Assembly (NCBI GenBank): GCA_030037885.1
Contig: JASHPU010000257.1
Location: 1 to 64,000, forward strand
Length of the DNA: 64,000 nt
Reading direction: 5' to 3'
Origin: Xanthobacteraceae bacterium
Lineage (GTDB): Bacteria; Pseudomonadota; Alphaproteobacteria; Rhizobiales; Xanthobacteraceae
Under the pieces are notes generated by a model. The model ran no database searches. It was not told the DNA's origin and saw only the letters and a program-made list of their open reading frames with translations. Below, piece by piece: positions 8,561 to 18,686 of the stretch (position 1 is its first letter; each line of letters starts with the position of its first letter). Made by a program: the position numbers and the translations under genes.

Positions 8561-9712
8561 CTAAGACGCTGCCAAGTGCACGATGTCATTGAAAGTTGCA
8601 AATATCATCAACATCAGGACGATAGCGAAGCCGATGCGGAATCCGACCTCCTGGGCTCGTTCCGACAGCGGACGGCCGCGCAGGGCTTCGATCGAATAGA
8701 ACAAAAGATGACCGCCATCGAGCAACGGAATCGGAAACAGGTTTAACAGCCCGATCGACACAGACAACACCGCCGCCAAGTGGATGAGTGCCACAAAGCT
8801 CACGCTGGCGACCTGTCCAGACATTTGCGCGATGCGGATGGGCCCGCCGAGTTCATCGGCGGCCTCGCGGCCGACGATGACCCGGCCGAGATAAGTCAAG
8901 GTCTTGTCGACGACGAACCAGGTTTCCTGCACCCCGAGCACCAAAGCACGCGGCGGCGAGACCGGCTGATATTTCACATCGCCGGGGGCCGGAGAGCGCA
9001 TTATGCCGAGCAAGCCGATGTGGTAGACGTTGCCGAATATGTCCTTCTCTTCGCGCAGTTGCGGCGTGGCCTGCAGCGCGATCTGTTTGCCGTCGCGCTC
9101 CACCGCGATGTTGAGGCGGTCGCCGGTGCTGTCGGAGACGATTCGCTGCATGTCGGCGAAGCTGTCGATCTTCTCACCGTCGATCGCGAGCACCATATCG
9201 CCCGGCTTGAAGCCTGCCGCGGCGGCCGGGCTGCCGGGCTGCACCTGATCCACCCGGGGACTCAATGTCTGCATCCCAAAGATCATGAAAATCCCGGCGA
9301 AGATCACGATCGCCAAAATGAAATTGGCGATCGGCCCCGCCGCAACGATGGCGGCGCGCTTGAGCACCGGCTGAAAGATCAAGCTTTGCTCTCGTTCCGC
9401 GGCGTCCATGGTCGAAGCACGCGCTTTATCGGGCGTGCTGGCGGCCGTCTCATCCCCAAAGAATTTGACATAGCCGCCGAGCGGGATTGGGGCGATTTTC
9501 CAGCGCGTACCGTGCCGATCGTAGAATCCGGCGATTTCCGGTCCGAATCCGATCGAGAAGACGAGGACTCGCACGCCGCACAAGCGCGCGATCAGGAAAT
9601 GCCCCAATTCGTGAAAAAAGACGACGATACTGAGGACGAACAAGAAGGGCACGAGGTAGTGCAGGATATCACTACCAAGCCCTTGTAAATGCGAAATAAT
9701 ATCCGTCCCCAT
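8561..9712 (-). CDS. rseP: RIP zinc metalloprotease RseP
   Basis: RseP is an inner-membrane site-2 protease that cleaves anti-sigma factors and signal-peptide remnants inside the membrane. The zinc site HELGH lies at residues 34-38 in the first membrane segment, and the partner motif NLFPIPLLDGGH is in the penultimate one. A single clear PDZ domain (AAAGFKPGDMVLAIDG, about 165-180) lies between them. It has 383 residues. It lies between dxr and bamA, the usual alphaproteobacterial order. Confidence 0.95.
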   Translation of the reverse strand: MGTDIISHLQGLGSDILHYLVPFLFVLSIVVFFHELGHFLIARLCGVRVLVFSIGFGPEIAGFYDRHGTRWKIAPIPLGGYVKFFGDETAASTPDKARASTMDAAEREQSLIFQPVLKRAAIVAAGPIANFILAIVIFAGIFMIFGMQTLSPRVDQVQPGSPAAAAGFKPGDMVLAIDGEKIDSFADMQRIVSDSTGDRLNIAVERDGKQIALQATPQLREEKDIFGNVYHIGLLGIMRSPAPGDVKYQPVSPPRALVLGVQETWFVVDKTLTYLGRVIVGREAADELGGPIRIAQMSGQVASVSFVALIHLAAVLSVSIGLLNLFPIPLLDGGHLLFYSIEALRGRPLSERAQEVGFRIGFAIVLMLMIFATFNDIVHLAAS

Positions 9713-9756
9713 AATGCTGTCCCACGCCCCAAACGCGCCAACCCCGAGCCCGGACG

Positions 9757-10983
9757 CTAGGATGCCATTGCGGCAATTTCGGGCAAGAGCTGGGACGCTA
9801 GTCTTCTTGCCATATGGTCAATGGCGATCGCCTGCTCAACAGATTGTGGCTCGCCGGTGGCGCCTTTGCGCTCCGCCGCATCCAAAGTCGCCTCGACGAG
9901 GGCAGGGATTCCGGGAAATCCGAGCCGGCCGGCGACGAATTCGGCCACGGCGATTTCATTGGCGGCATTGAGAACAGTGGGTGCGCCGCCGCCGGCTTCC
10001 AGGGCGCGCCGCGCAATCGCAAGCGCCGGGAAGCGAATCGGGTCCGGCTCCTCGAAGCTCAACGCGCCGATCCGGGCAAGATCGAGCCGCTGTGCCGGCG
10101 TGGTCATGCGGGCCGGATGCGCCAGGCAATGGGCGATCGGAATGCGCATATCCGGCGAGCCAAGCTGCGCGATCACCGAACCATCGCGGAATTCGACAAG
10201 ACCATGGACCACGGATTGCGCATGCACCACCACGTCGAGTTCCTCGGACCCCAGGCCGAACAGATGATGGGCCTCGATCAGTTCGAGGCCTTTGTTCATC
10301 AACGTCGCCGAATCGATCGTGACCTTGGGCCCCATTGACCAGGTCGGATGCTTGAGCGCCTGTTCGAGCGTGACCTTGCGTAGGGCTTCCAGCGGCCAGG
10401 TCCGGAACGGCCCGCCTGACGCCGTAAGGATGATGCGCTTGACATCCGCGCGACGGCCGGCGCTCAAGGCCTGAAAGATCGCGTTGTGCTCCGAATCGAC
10501 TGGAAGCACCGCTGCGCCGGCGGCCGCTGCGCGGCGCATGAACAGGGCGCCGGCGCAGACCAGGCATTCCTTGTTGGCCAGAGCCACGGTCGCGCCGCGT
10601 TCGGCCGCGGCGAGTGTCGGCTCGAGACTGGCGGCCCCGGTGATTGCGGCCATGACCCATTCGGCCGGCCGCCGCGCCGCCTCGACCAGGGCGCCAGGGC
10701 CCGCCGCCGGCTCGATACGGGTCCCGGACAAGCCGGACTTCAAATCCTGATAGGCGGCGGGATCGGCGATAGCGGCAAAGCGTGCGTTGAGTTCGCGCGC
10801 GAGTTTGGCCAGCGCTACACCGTTGCGGCGCGCGGTCACGGCCTCGACGCGGTAACGGAGCGGGTCGCGCCGCAACAGGTCAACGGTGCTTGAGCCGATC
10901 GAACCCGTAGCGCCGAGGAGCGTCACCGTGCGCGGCACGGTGGCCAATAATTCGACCGTCGCCAGCGGCTGCGTCTGTGTCAT
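9757..10983 (-). CDS. dxr: 1-deoxy-D-xylulose-5-phosphate reductoisomerase
   Basis: Dxr (IspC) converts DXP to MEP using NADPH in the non-mevalonate isoprenoid pathway, which feeds UppS two genes upstream. The NADPH loop [12 protein letters not shown] is at residues 22-33, and [11 protein letters not shown] and [17 protein letters not shown] are the metal and substrate motifs. The ATG at 10983, five bases after the cdsA stop, gives 408 residues; an in-frame ATG at 11028 lies inside cdsA and is less likely. Confidence 0.96.
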   Translation of the reverse strand: MTQTQPLATVELLATVPRTVTLLGATGSIGSSTVDLLRRDPLRYRVEAVTARRNGVALAKLARELNARFAAIADPAAYQDLKSGLSGTRIEPAAGPGALVEAARRPAEWVMAAITGAASLEPTLAAAERGATVALANKECLVCAGALFMRRAAAAGAAVLPVDSEHNAIFQALSAGRRADVKRIILTASGGPFRTWPLEALRKVTLEQALKHPTWSMGPKVTIDSATLMNKGLELIEAHHLFGLGSEELDVVVHAQSVVHGLVEFRDGSVIAQLGSPDMRIPIAHCLAHPARMTTPAQRLDLARIGALSFEEPDPIRFPALAIARRALEAGGGAPTVLNAANEIAVAEFVAGRLGFPGIPALVEATLDAAERKGATGEPQSVEQAIAIDHMARRLASQLLPEIAAMAS

Positions 10984-10987
10984 CGCC

Positions 10988-11857
10988 CTACCATAGCAGC
11001 AAGCCGTGAGCCACGGCACCGGTTCCACCGCGTGCGATGCCGATGACAGCCGCCGCGGCCGCGGCGAACAGGAAGCCGTCGAGCCGGTCCATCAGGCCGC
11101 CATGACCGGGGATGATCCGGCCGGCGTCTTTGGCTCCAAAGCGCCGCTTGACAGCGGATTCGAAGAGATCACCGACTTGGGCCAAGAGCGATAACACCAA
11201 CGCCATAACTGCAAGACTCGCCAAACGACCGTTGCCGCTCGCATAAGCGACCGCGATACCGCCGGCAACCCCCCCGGCAAGGCCGCCGATCGCGCCGGAC
11301 CAGGTCTTATTCGGCGTGACCCGCGGCCAGAGCAGCGGACCGCCCCAGCCGCGGCCGACGAAAAAGGCCAAAATATCGGTCATCCAAACACTTAGCGCCA
11401 CAAACAGAAAGGCCTCGAAGCCGAGTTGTTCGTCGCTGCGCAGCAGCGCCGGACCAAGAAAGCCGATACCGGCATACACCACCCCGCCGCCAGCCCATCC
11501 GACAAGAGCGACGCGCCGCTGTGGAGCCGCAAAGGCGACGAGACCGCCGGCCAGCGCACCAAGGGCCACGGCTGCCGCGGCTGCAGCCGGATGGCCCATT
11601 CCGGCCAGAATCAATGCTGCCGCCAGCGCCGCCCATCCCGGCGCGAGCAGCCGAAGGTCCGTGCGGCCGGCGACAAGATGCATCCATTCCCAAAGCATCC
11701 CCGCCGCCGCGAGCGCGCAGAGGCTGAGAAAGGCCCAGCCGCCCACATATGCAATCGCCAGTACGACCGGCGCCAGTACGGCAGCCGATGCGGCCCGGAC
11801 GACAAGGTTGTGGCGTGCGTCGCTGTCCCCGGCGCCGCGGCGTGGTGCGGTGGTCAC
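10988..11857 (-). CDS. cdsA: phosphatidate cytidylyltransferase
   Basis: CdsA makes CDP-diacylglycerol, the precursor of all phospholipids, in the inner membrane. The family signature [20 protein letters not shown] followed by GLMDRLD is near residues 240-266. About eight hydrophobic segments span the 289-residue protein. The start is GTG at 11857, overlapping the uppS stop as GTGA. Confidence 0.95.
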   Translation of the reverse strand: MTTAPRRGAGDSDARHNLVVRAASAAVLAPVVLAIAYVGGWAFLSLCALAAAGMLWEWMHLVAGRTDLRLLAPGWAALAAALILAGMGHPAAAAAAVALGALAGGLVAFAAPQRRVALVGWAGGGVVYAGIGFLGPALLRSDEQLGFEAFLFVALSVWMTDILAFFVGRGWGGPLLWPRVTPNKTWSGAIGGLAGGVAGGIAVAYASGNGRLASLAVMALVLSLLAQVGDLFESAVKRRFGAKDAGRIIPGHGGLMDRLDGFLFAAAAAAVIGIARGGTGAVAHGLLLW

Positions 11858-12633
11858 GATCCGGTTTGCGCTGCGAGCCCGCCGAAGCGGCGTTCGCGCC
11901 GGTGGTATTCGGCAATGGCGCTCTCCAGCGCCGCCTTATCGAAGTCGGGCCAATTGATCGGCATGAATACCAGTTCGCTGTAGGCCGATTGCCAAAGCAA
12001 AAAGTTCGACAGGCGCTGCTCGCCGCTGGTGCGGATGATGACGTCGGGGTCGGGCAGGTCGGCGCTGTCGAGATGGCGGGCGAGCAAATCCGGCGTGATC
12101 GCATCGGCCGCGAGGCGACCTGCGGCGACCTCCGCCGCCACTTGGCGGGCGGCACGCGCAATCTCCTGGCGGGAGCCGTAGTTGAAGGCGACCACCAGTG
12201 TCAGGCCATCATTGGCCCGGGTCAAATCCTCGGCTTCCTGCAGCAGCAGCCGGATGTCGCGGTCGAGGTCGTTGCGTTCGCCGACGATGCGCACCCGCAC
12301 GTTGCTCTTGTGCAGGTCGACCAGGTCGTTGCGGATGAAACGGCGCAGCAGGCCGAGCAGATCTTTTATTTCCGACGCCGGCCGCGACCAGTTTTCCGAG
12401 CTGAAGGAAAAAATCGTCAGCACCGCGATGCCCAGATCGTTGGCGGCGCGCACGGTCTTGCGCAGCGCCTCGACGCCGCGGCGATGACCCTCAACGCGTG
12501 GCAGTCCGCGCGCCGCCGCCCAGCGTCCGTTGCCATCCATGATGATGGCGACATGACGCGGTATCGCAAAGCCGTCGCCGTCCGACTTCGCCGGCGGAAC
12601 CGCCTGTTGTGTCGCGCCCGATATCGTGCTCAC
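11854..12633 (-). CDS. uppS: isoprenyl transferase (undecaprenyl diphosphate synthase)
   Basis: UppS extends farnesyl diphosphate with IPP to undecaprenyl diphosphate, the carrier for peptidoglycan and O-antigen. The active-site loop [10 protein letters not shown] is at residues 30-39 with catalytic Asp33, followed by GHRRGVE, FSSENW and [15 protein letters not shown]. The length of 259 is typical. The start is GTG at 12633, overlapping the frr stop as GTGA. Confidence 0.96.
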   Translation of the reverse strand: MSTISGATQQAVPPAKSDGDGFAIPRHVAIIMDGNGRWAAARGLPRVEGHRRGVEALRKTVRAANDLGIAVLTIFSFSSENWSRPASEIKDLLGLLRRFIRNDLVDLHKSNVRVRIVGERNDLDRDIRLLLQEAEDLTRANDGLTLVVAFNYGSRQEIARAARQVAAEVAAGRLAADAITPDLLARHLDSADLPDPDVIIRTSGEQRLSNFLLWQSAYSELVFMPINWPDFDKAALESAIAEYHRRERRFGGLAAQTGS

Positions 12634-13193
12634 ACCGTCATGATCTCCTTTTCCTTGGCGGCGAGCAGCTTTTCGACTTCCGCGATCAAGCCGTCGGTCG
12701 CCTTCTGCACGTCCGCGGCCTGCCGTTCGTGGTCGTCTTCGCTGATCTTGTGATCCTTCTCAAGCTTCTTGAGCAGATCGAGGCCGTCGCGGCGGACGTG
12801 GCGGACGGCGACGCGCGCGCCTTCGGCGTATTTGTGGGCGACCTTGACGATTTCGTGCCGCCGCTCCTCGTTCAGCTCCGGGATGCGCAGCCTGAGCACC
12901 TGCCCCTCGGTGGTCGGCGTCAGGCCGAGATTCGCCGCCGAGATCGCTTTCTCCACCGCATGCACCATGGAGCGATCCCAGACCTGCACGTTGAGAAGCC
13001 GCGGCTCCGGAACGCTGATCGTCGCCAGTTGATTGAGCGGCATGTTGCTGCCATAGGCCTCGACCTGAACGTGATCGACCAGGCCGGCCGAGGCGCGGCC
13101 GGTTCTTAGCCCGGACAGCTCCTGCTTCAATGACGTCAGCGCGCCCTGCATGCGGCGTTTGAGATCGTTGAGGTCAAAGGTGGCTTCTGCCAT
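12630..13193 (-). CDS. frr: ribosome recycling factor
   Basis: RRF splits post-termination ribosomes with EF-G. The 187-residue protein has the three-helix bundle with [14 protein letters not shown] (about 32-45) and RNVRRDGLD-type motif [14 protein letters not shown] near 140. The ATG at 13193 has a GGAGGG ribosome site eight bases upstream, which decides it over a longer in-frame start at 13304. It lies between pyrH and uppS. Confidence 0.96.
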   Translation of the reverse strand: MAEATFDLNDLKRRMQGALTSLKQELSGLRTGRASAGLVDHVQVEAYGSNMPLNQLATISVPEPRLLNVQVWDRSMVHAVEKAISAANLGLTPTTEGQVLRLRIPELNEERRHEIVKVAHKYAEGARVAVRHVRRDGLDLLKKLEKDHKISEDDHERQAADVQKATDGLIAEVEKLLAAKEKEIMTV

Positions 13194-13316
13194 GGCGCCC
13201 TCCATGAGCGGCCGTTTCGGCCGTACGCCTCCCGGACACGGGAGGACCAAGAGTGTTTCTCCCCGGCCCGCGCGGTTGGCGGGAAGAAGGGGATGCCGCC
13301 GCAACGATCCGGGTGT

Positions 13317-14030
13317 TCAGCCGACAATCGTAAAGTGCCCGTTGCCGCGCAGCACGTTGGCGATCGCCCCCTGCTCCAGGATAGAGAACACAATGATAGG
13401 CATGCGATTTTCCTGGGCAAGCGCGAACGCCGTCGCATCCATGATCTTAAGGTGCTTGTCGAGCGCCACCTGGTGATCAAGCTTTTGGTAACGGGTAGCG
13501 GTCGCGTCGCGCTTGGGATCGGCCGTATAGACCCCGTCAACGTCGGTTGCCTTGAGCACGGCGTCGCAGCCCATTTCGGCGGCGCGCAGCACGGCGGTGG
13601 TGTCGGTGGTGAAATAGGGATTGCCGGTGCCGCCGGCGAACACGATGACCCGGTTATCCTCGAGGTGGCGCAGCGCTCGCTGCCGCTCGTAGGTCTCGCA
13701 GACCTGCGGCATCGACAGCGCCGACATGGTGCGTGCGCTGGCGCCGGCCCGCTCGATTGCGGTTTCGAGCACCAACGCATTCATGACGGTCGCCAGCATG
13801 CCCATGGCGTCGGCGGTGGGACGCGACAGGCCGTTCTCCGCGATCTGCGCGCCGCGCAGCACGTTGCCGCCGCCGACCACGACGCCGAGCCCGACCCCCA
13901 GCGCATGCGCGGCAACGAGATCGGCCGCGAAGCGGTCGATGGTCGGCTGATGGATGCCGAATTTTTCCGGGCCGCTCAACGCTTCGCCGGACAGCTTGAC
14001 CACGACCCGACGGTATTTCGGCTTGGTCAT
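13317..14030 (-). CDS. pyrH: UMP kinase
   Basis: PyrH phosphorylates UMP to UDP for pyrimidine nucleotide synthesis. The 237-residue amino-acid-kinase fold protein shows [10 protein letters not shown] at residues 9-18, [10 protein letters not shown] near 51 and [11 protein letters not shown] near 133. It lies between tsf and frr, and a rhizobial hairpin repeat occupies the gap to tsf. Confidence 0.96.
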   Translation of the reverse strand: MTKPKYRRVVVKLSGEALSGPEKFGIHQPTIDRFAADLVAAHALGVGLGVVVGGGNVLRGAQIAENGLSRPTADAMGMLATVMNALVLETAIERAGASARTMSALSMPQVCETYERQRALRHLEDNRVIVFAGGTGNPYFTTDTTAVLRAAEMGCDAVLKATDVDGVYTADPKRDATATRYQKLDHQVALDKHLKIMDATAFALAQENRMPIIVFSILEQGAIANVLRGNGHFTIVG

Positions 14031-14098
14031 GAGAGATCATCCGCCCTGTCGGATGAAGCGAGCGCGGTCAAACGCATGGCTTCACTGCCAACCATCCC

Positions 14099-14131
14099 GC
14101 GGTGGGTTTCGCTACGCTCGATCCACCCTAC
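14099..14131. repeat. rhizobial intergenic hairpin repeat
   Basis: The stretch GGTGGGTTTCGCTACGCTCG followed by ATCCACC is an inverted repeat with arms GGTGG/CCACC around a TCGCTACGCTCGA core. It resembles a short dispersed element that I remember as common in Bradyrhizobium genomes. It lies in the 103-base gap between pyrH and tsf, inside the operon, and may act as a processing or attenuation hairpin. Confidence 0.6.
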
Positions 14132-14133
14132 AC

Positions 14134-15060
14134 CTAGGCGCCGGCGGGCGCCGCCATTTCTCCACCGAAATCGCCGCGTGGCCGGTCGATACCTTCGCCA
14201 AGCGCAAAACGGGCAAAGCCACCGACCTTGATTGGCGCCCCCACCTCGCCCTCGCTTTCCTTGAGCGCCTGCGCCACGCTCTTCTTGTCGTCGAAGATGA
14301 ACGGCTGATCGAGCAGGCAGACGTCCTTGTAGAAAGTCTTCAGGCCCGATTCGACGATCTTTTCCACGACGTTGGCTGGTTTGCCTTGCGCCTTGGCCTT
14401 GTCGGCCAGAACGTTGCGTTCGCGCTCGATGGTCGCGGCATCGAGACCTGACGGATCGATGGCCTGCGGATTGGAATTTGCGATGTGCATGGCCACTTTG
14501 CGGCCGATCGCCTTGAGCACGTCAGCCTTGCCGGCGGATTCGAGGGTGACGATGACGCCGATGCGGCCCAAGCCTTCGTCGGGCGAATTGTGCATGTAAT
14601 GAGCCACCACGCCGCGAGCGACCGCAAGGCCGGTGGCGCGGCGCAACGTCATGTTCTCGCCGATCTTGGCGATGGTTTCAGAGATCGCATCGGCAACGGT
14701 GCGGTCGCCGATCCGCGCGACAAGGATTTTGTCCACGTCAGCGCCAGCATCGAGGGCGACATTGGCGATCATTTTCACCAAGCCCTGGAACAGATCGTTG
14801 CGCGCCACGAAGTCGGTCTCGGAATTGACCTCGACCAGAACGCCCTTGCTGGCATTGAGCGCGGCCCCGATCAGCCCTTCGGCGGCGACGCGGCCGGCCT
14901 TCTTGGCGGCTTTCGACAGGCCCTTCTTGCGCAGCCAATCGACCGCGGCCTCGAGGTCTCCCCCGCTCTCAATCAGCGCCGCCTTGCAATCCATCATGCC
15001 CGCGTTGGTCTTGTCGCGGAGCTCTTTGACCATGCCGGCGGAAATGTTCGTCGTGCTCAT
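14134..15060 (-). CDS. tsf: translation elongation factor Ts
   Basis: EF-Ts exchanges GDP on EF-Tu. The 308-residue protein has the N-terminal UBA-like module ([19 protein letters not shown], residues 11-29) and the EF-Tu contact motif ETDFVARN at about residues 79-86. The ATG at 15060 follows an AAGGATCAAGG ribosome site. It lies downstream of rpsB with a palindromic repeat between. Confidence 0.97.
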   Translation of the reverse strand: MSTTNISAGMVKELRDKTNAGMMDCKAALIESGGDLEAAVDWLRKKGLSKAAKKAGRVAAEGLIGAALNASKGVLVEVNSETDFVARNDLFQGLVKMIANVALDAGADVDKILVARIGDRTVADAISETIAKIGENMTLRRATGLAVARGVVAHYMHNSPDEGLGRIGVIVTLESAGKADVLKAIGRKVAMHIANSNPQAIDPSGLDAATIERERNVLADKAKAQGKPANVVEKIVESGLKTFYKDVCLLDQPFIFDDKKSVAQALKESEGEVGAPIKVGGFARFALGEGIDRPRGDFGGEMAAPAGA

Positions 15061-15082
15061 TTGCCTTGATCCTTATTACGCT

Positions 15083-15225
15083 CGTCATCCCGGTAGCCGA
15101 GCGAAGCGCGGAACCTGAGATCCATGATCGCTGAGTACAGATATAGATAGTAACGCCGTCGGAGAGCTGCGCCGTTCGTGGGCATGGATTCCGGGCTTGC
15201 GTCTGCGGCGCGCCCCGGAATGACG
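15083..15225. repeat. rhizobial palindromic element between rpsB and tsf
   Basis: The segment starts with CGTCATCCCGG (15083-15093) and ends with CCGGAATGACG (15215-15225), arms matching at 10 of 11 positions when inverted. The interior has GCCGAGCGAAGCGCGGAA and CTTGCGTCTGCGGCGCG. This architecture is that of dispersed rhizobial palindromes. It fills almost the whole gap and ends two bases from the rpsB stop. Confidence 0.7.
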
Positions 15226-15226
15226 C

Positions 15227-16228
15227 TTATTCCGGCTCGGCGGTCAGTTCCTTCGCCTTGGCGACCCAGCTCTCGACCCGGCCCGGCAGTCCGACCTCCT
15301 CGCCCACATTATGGGCGGCGGTCGGCGACAGTTCGGCGATCTGCTGGAAATGGAAGATGCCGAGGTCGTTGAGCTGCTTCTCGATGGCCGGCGAGACGCC
15401 GGGCAGTTTCTTCAAATCGTCGGCCACGCCGCGCGGGCCGGACAGCGGCTCGAAGCCGAGCCGGTTGGTCTCGGCCGGCAGTTCCTCGGCGACCACCGGC
15501 TCCGCCTGGGCGCCGATATCGATGCCGCGGGAACCCTGCGCCCGCGAAATGCCGTCGATCGCCGCCTTGGCGGCAAGATCGCAGTAGAGCGTGATGGCGC
15601 GGCTTGCGTCGTCATTGCCCGGCACGACGAAATTGATGCCGTCCGGATCGCAATTGGTGTCGACGATGGCGGCGACCGGCACGTTGAGCCGCTGCGCCTC
15701 CTTGATGGCGATGTCCTCTTTGTTGGTGTCGATGACAAACAACAGATCGGGCAGCCCGCCCATGTCCTTGATGCCGCCGAGCGCGCGATCGAGCTTGTCG
15801 CGCTCGCGCTGCAAGGTCAACCGCTCCTTCTTGGTGTAACCCTGCGCCTCGTCGGAGGCGAGCATCTCCTCGAGCTTGCGCAGTCGCTTGATCGAGTTGG
15901 AGACGGTCTTCCAATTGGTCAGCGTGCCGCCGAGCCAGCGCGAATTGACGTAATATTGCGCTGAGCGCTTGGCGGCGTCGGCGATGGCGTCCTGGGCCTG
16001 CCGCTTGGTGCCGACGAACAGGATGCGGCCGCCTTTGGCCACCGTGTCGCTGACCGCCTGCAGCGCATGGTGCATCATCGGCACCGTCTGCGTCAGGTCG
16101 ATAATGTGGATGTTGTTGCGGGAGCCGAAGATGTACTCGGACATCTTCGGGTTCCAGCGGTGGGACTGATGGCCGAAGTGGACGCCGGCTTCCAAAAGCT
16201 GGCGCATGCTGAAATCAGGCAGCGACAT
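15227..16228 (-). CDS. rpsB: 30S ribosomal protein S2 with C-terminal extension
   Basis: S2 binds the 30S head-body junction. Residues 1-230 are the core: [21 protein letters not shown] at the start and [19 protein letters not shown] in the middle. Residues about 270-333 form an extension with a helix-hairpin-helix-like stretch ([17 protein letters not shown]), as known for rhizobial S2. The ATG at 16228 follows a GGAGAAG ribosome site and gives 333 residues. It is the first gene of the long leftward operon. Confidence 0.96.
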   Translation of the reverse strand: MSLPDFSMRQLLEAGVHFGHQSHRWNPKMSEYIFGSRNNIHIIDLTQTVPMMHHALQAVSDTVAKGGRILFVGTKRQAQDAIADAAKRSAQYYVNSRWLGGTLTNWKTVSNSIKRLRKLEEMLASDEAQGYTKKERLTLQRERDKLDRALGGIKDMGGLPDLLFVIDTNKEDIAIKEAQRLNVPVAAIVDTNCDPDGINFVVPGNDDASRAITLYCDLAAKAAIDGISRAQGSRGIDIGAQAEPVVAEELPAETNRLGFEPLSGPRGVADDLKKLPGVSPAIEKQLNDLGIFHFQQIAELSPTAAHNVGEEVGLPGRVESWVAKAKELTAEPE

Positions 16229-16270
16229 AGATCTTCTCCGGTTGATCCGCCGCGGACCGATGAGCCTCCC

Positions 16271-16309
16271 CTCCCTTCGCTCTCCCGCATTGTGGGGGAG
16301 CGAAGGGAG
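16271..16309 (-). repeat. hairpin in the rpsB leader
   Basis: CTCCCTTCGCTCTCCC pairs with GGGGGAGCGAAGGGAG across a short loop, a stem of about 14 bp with one mismatch. It lies 43-81 bases upstream of the rpsB ATG and so would be in the leader mRNA. It may be a dispersed rhizobial repeat or an autoregulatory S2-binding structure; the sequence alone does not decide. Confidence 0.5.
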
Positions 16310-16370
16310 CGGGCAACCACCGGACGGCCCCCTTTCGAGGGCCAAGGTCCGCGTGTGAAGTTGCGCGGCT

Positions 16371-16398
16371 TATATAGCGGGTAACTGACAAAGCGCAA
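16371..16398 (-). promoter_or_regulatory. candidate promoter of the rpsB operon
   Basis: On the minus strand TTGCGC (16393-16398) is followed after 16 bases by TATATA (16371-16376). This sits about 145 bases upstream of the rpsB ATG, and the hairpin at 16271-16309 falls in the resulting leader. Confidence 0.45.
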
Positions 16399-16427
16399 CG
16401 CACAATTCCGGCTGCATCCTAGTCTAA

Positions 16428-16556
16428 AACCATCGCTTTGCCGAGCTTGGCAGCATCGAGGTCATCGGCTCGCCCACCGATTTCGGCAAGGTCGTCGCGG
16501 CGGAAACAGCGAAATGGGCTAAGGTGATCAAGTTCGCCGGCATCAAGGCGGCGTGA
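16428..16556 (+). pseudogene. remnant of a Bug/TctC binding-protein gene (C-terminus only)
   Basis: The frame ending at TGA 16554-16556 encodes about 42 residues that include TDFGKVVAAETAKWAKVIKF and AGIKAA. This is the conserved C-terminal end of Bug/TctC proteins, nearly matching the ends of the intact genes that follow. There is no start codon or N-terminal part; a stop (TAA) lies at 16425. It is best read as a relic of a fifth copy lost by deletion, whose upstream edge abuts the rpsB promoter region. Confidence 0.75.
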
Positions 16557-16653
16557 CCGGGACGGAAGGTCGCGGGAATCAACAGGCGGCAGCCGATACA
16601 ATCGGCAAAGGCTTGCGACGCAGCCTTGGCAGCAGCCTTGGAAGGAGACAACG

Positions 16654-17631
16654 ATGCGGCTGGCGCGCAGACGCTTGGTGCAACTGGCCGCGGCCGCGAC
16701 CATTGCGCCGGCGGCAGTGCGCTTTGCCTGGGCGCAAGCCTATCCAGCCAAGCCGATCCATCTCATTGTGCCGTCGCCGCCGGCCGGCACTTTCGACATC
16801 GTCGCACGGCTCGTCGCCAATGCGGCGGCACCGCGGCTGCACCAACAATTCGTCGTCGAAAACCGCGGCGGTGCCGGCACCAATCTCGGCACCGGCATCG
16901 TTGCTCACGCGGCGCCCGACGGCTACACGCTGCTGCTGGCCGGATCGCCGGGCGCGATCAACGCCACGCTCTACCATAATCTCGATTTTTCCTTCGCCCG
17001 CGACATCGCGCCGGTCGCCAGCATCGAGCGCGCGCCGCTGATCATGGTGGTCAACCCGTCGCTGCCGGCCCAGACCGTTCCGCAATTCATCAGCTACGCC
17101 AAACAGAATCCCGGCAAGATCAACATGGGCTCGGGCGGCGCCGGCTCGACCGGCCACGTCGCCGGCGAATTGTTCAACATGATGGCCGGGATCAAGATGG
17201 CGCACGTGCCCTATCGCGGCGAGGCACCGGCGATCACCGATCTGCTCGCCGGCCAGATCCAGGTCGTGTTCTCGACGCCCGGCTCGGCGCTTTCCTACGT
17301 CAAGGCCGGCACGCTGCGCGCGCTCGGCGTCACCAGCGCAACGCGCATGGAGGTGCTGCCGCAGGTGCCGGCGATCGCCGCGTTTTTGTCCGGCTACGAA
17401 GCGGTGTCGTGGTCCGGCATCGGCGCGCCGGCCAAGACGCCGCCCGCGATCGTCGAAAAACTCAACGGCGCCATCAATGCCGCGCTGAGCGACCCGCAGC
17501 TCAAAACGCGGCTGGCCGCGTTCGGCGCCGTGGTGATGACGTCGACGCCGGCCGAATTCGGCAAGTTCATCGCCGCCGAGATCGACAAATGGGCCAAGGT
17601 CATCAAGTTCGCCAATATCCAGGCCGACTGA
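16654..17631 (+). CDS. tripartite tricarboxylate transporter (Bug/TctC) substrate-binding protein
   Basis: This is a periplasmic binding protein of the Bug family, 325 residues. The signal (1-28) starts MRLARRRLVQLAAAA, with a twin-arginine-like run, and ends AWAQA. The mature part has the family motifs YPAKPIHLIVPSPPAG, DGYTLLLAGSPG and HVPYRGEAPAITDLLAGQIQ. The substrate cannot be told from the sequence; the family binds organic acids. No TctA or TctB membrane partner is in the window. It is first of four tandem copies, which probably share an operon. Confidence 0.9.
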   Translation: MRLARRRLVQLAAAATIAPAAVRFAWAQAYPAKPIHLIVPSPPAGTFDIVARLVANAAAPRLHQQFVVENRGGAGTNLGTGIVAHAAPDGYTLLLAGSPGAINATLYHNLDFSFARDIAPVASIERAPLIMVVNPSLPAQTVPQFISYAKQNPGKINMGSGGAGSTGHVAGELFNMMAGIKMAHVPYRGEAPAITDLLAGQIQVVFSTPGSALSYVKAGTLRALGVTSATRMEVLPQVPAIAAFLSGYEAVSWSGIGAPAKTPPAIVEKLNGAINAALSDPQLKTRLAAFGAVVMTSTPAEFGKFIAAEIDKWAKVIKFANIQAD

Positions 17632-17697
17632 CGATCATGCATTCGCCGCGTTTTGCTTAAGCCGCGCAAAACGAACAAAGTTGGGAGGACAACGCCA

Positions 17698-18678
17698 ATG
17701 AGTTTTCCGCGCCGACATTTTTTGCGTTTCGCGGGCGCCGCCGCCGGCTTAGCGGCTGCGCCGGCGGTTTCGCGGCTCGCGCGCGCGGACGCCTATCCGT
17801 CGCGCGCGGTGCGTGTCGTCGTCGGCTTTCCGCCCGGCGCCGCCACCGACATTGTCGGCCGGCTTGTTGCGCAGGCGCTGGCGCAAAAATTCGGCCAGCA
17901 GTTCTTTGTCGAGAACAAGCCGGGCGCGGGCAGCAATCTGGCCGCCGACATCGTCGCGAAGGCGCCTCCGGACGGCTACAATTTGCTGGCCATGACCGTC
18001 ACCAACGCGGTCAACGAAACGCTTTATCGGAATTTGAGCTTCGATTTCGTGCGCGATCTGGTGCCGATCGCGCGCACCATCCGCTCCGCCAACGTCCTGG
18101 TCGTCAATCTCGCTGTGCCTGCGAACAACGTTGCCGAATTCATCGCTTATGCGAAGGCCAATCCGGGAAAACTCAACTATGCCTCCTACGGCTTCGGCAC
18201 CGCACCCAATATGGCGGGCGAACTGTTCAACATGCTGGCGGGGACCAGGCTCGTCCATGTGCCGTATCATTCGAACTTCATGCCGGATCTGCTGAGTGGC
18301 CAGGTGCAATTGTCGTTTCTGCCGGTGCCGCTGATCATCGGCTTCATCCGCTCCGGCAAGGTACGCGCGCTCGGCGTCAGCGGCACGAGCCGCTCTGATG
18401 CGCTGCCGGGCGTGGCGCCGATCGCGCAGACCGTGCCGGGCTACGCGGCCGACATTTGGCACGGCATCGCCGCCCCAAAAGCGACACCGCCCGCGATCGT
18501 CGACAAGCTGCACGACAGCATCGACGGCATTCTCACCGATCCGGCGATGAAGGCGAAATTCGCCAATCTCGGCGCCGAGCCGGCGCCGCTGAGCACCGCC
18601 GATCTGCGCACTTTCATTGCCGCCGAAGTCGGCAAATGGGCCAAGGTCATCAAGTTCGCCAATATCAAAGCAGGATAG
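17698..18678 (+). CDS. Bug/TctC substrate-binding protein with Tat signal
   Basis: 326 residues. The N-terminus MSFPRRHFLRFAGAAAG is a strong twin-arginine signal, implying export in the folded state, and cleavage is likely after ARADA. Family motifs include YPSRAVRVVVGFPPGAATD, DGYNLLAMT and HVPYHSNFMPDLLSGQVQL, and the end WAKVIKFANIKAG closely matches the preceding gene. The ATG at 17698 has a GGGAGGA site 11 bases upstream. Ligand unknown. Confidence 0.9.
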   Translation: MSFPRRHFLRFAGAAAGLAAAPAVSRLARADAYPSRAVRVVVGFPPGAATDIVGRLVAQALAQKFGQQFFVENKPGAGSNLAADIVAKAPPDGYNLLAMTVTNAVNETLYRNLSFDFVRDLVPIARTIRSANVLVVNLAVPANNVAEFIAYAKANPGKLNYASYGFGTAPNMAGELFNMLAGTRLVHVPYHSNFMPDLLSGQVQLSFLPVPLIIGFIRSGKVRALGVSGTSRSDALPGVAPIAQTVPGYAADIWHGIAAPKATPPAIVDKLHDSIDGILTDPAMKAKFANLGAEPAPLSTADLRTFIAAEVGKWAKVIKFANIKAG

Positions 18679-18686
18679 CATTGACC

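Noticed and set aside
16419-16703. Minus-strand ORFs over the Bug relic
   Set aside because: The plus-strand frame matches the conserved Bug C-terminus; the minus frames do not resemble any protein.
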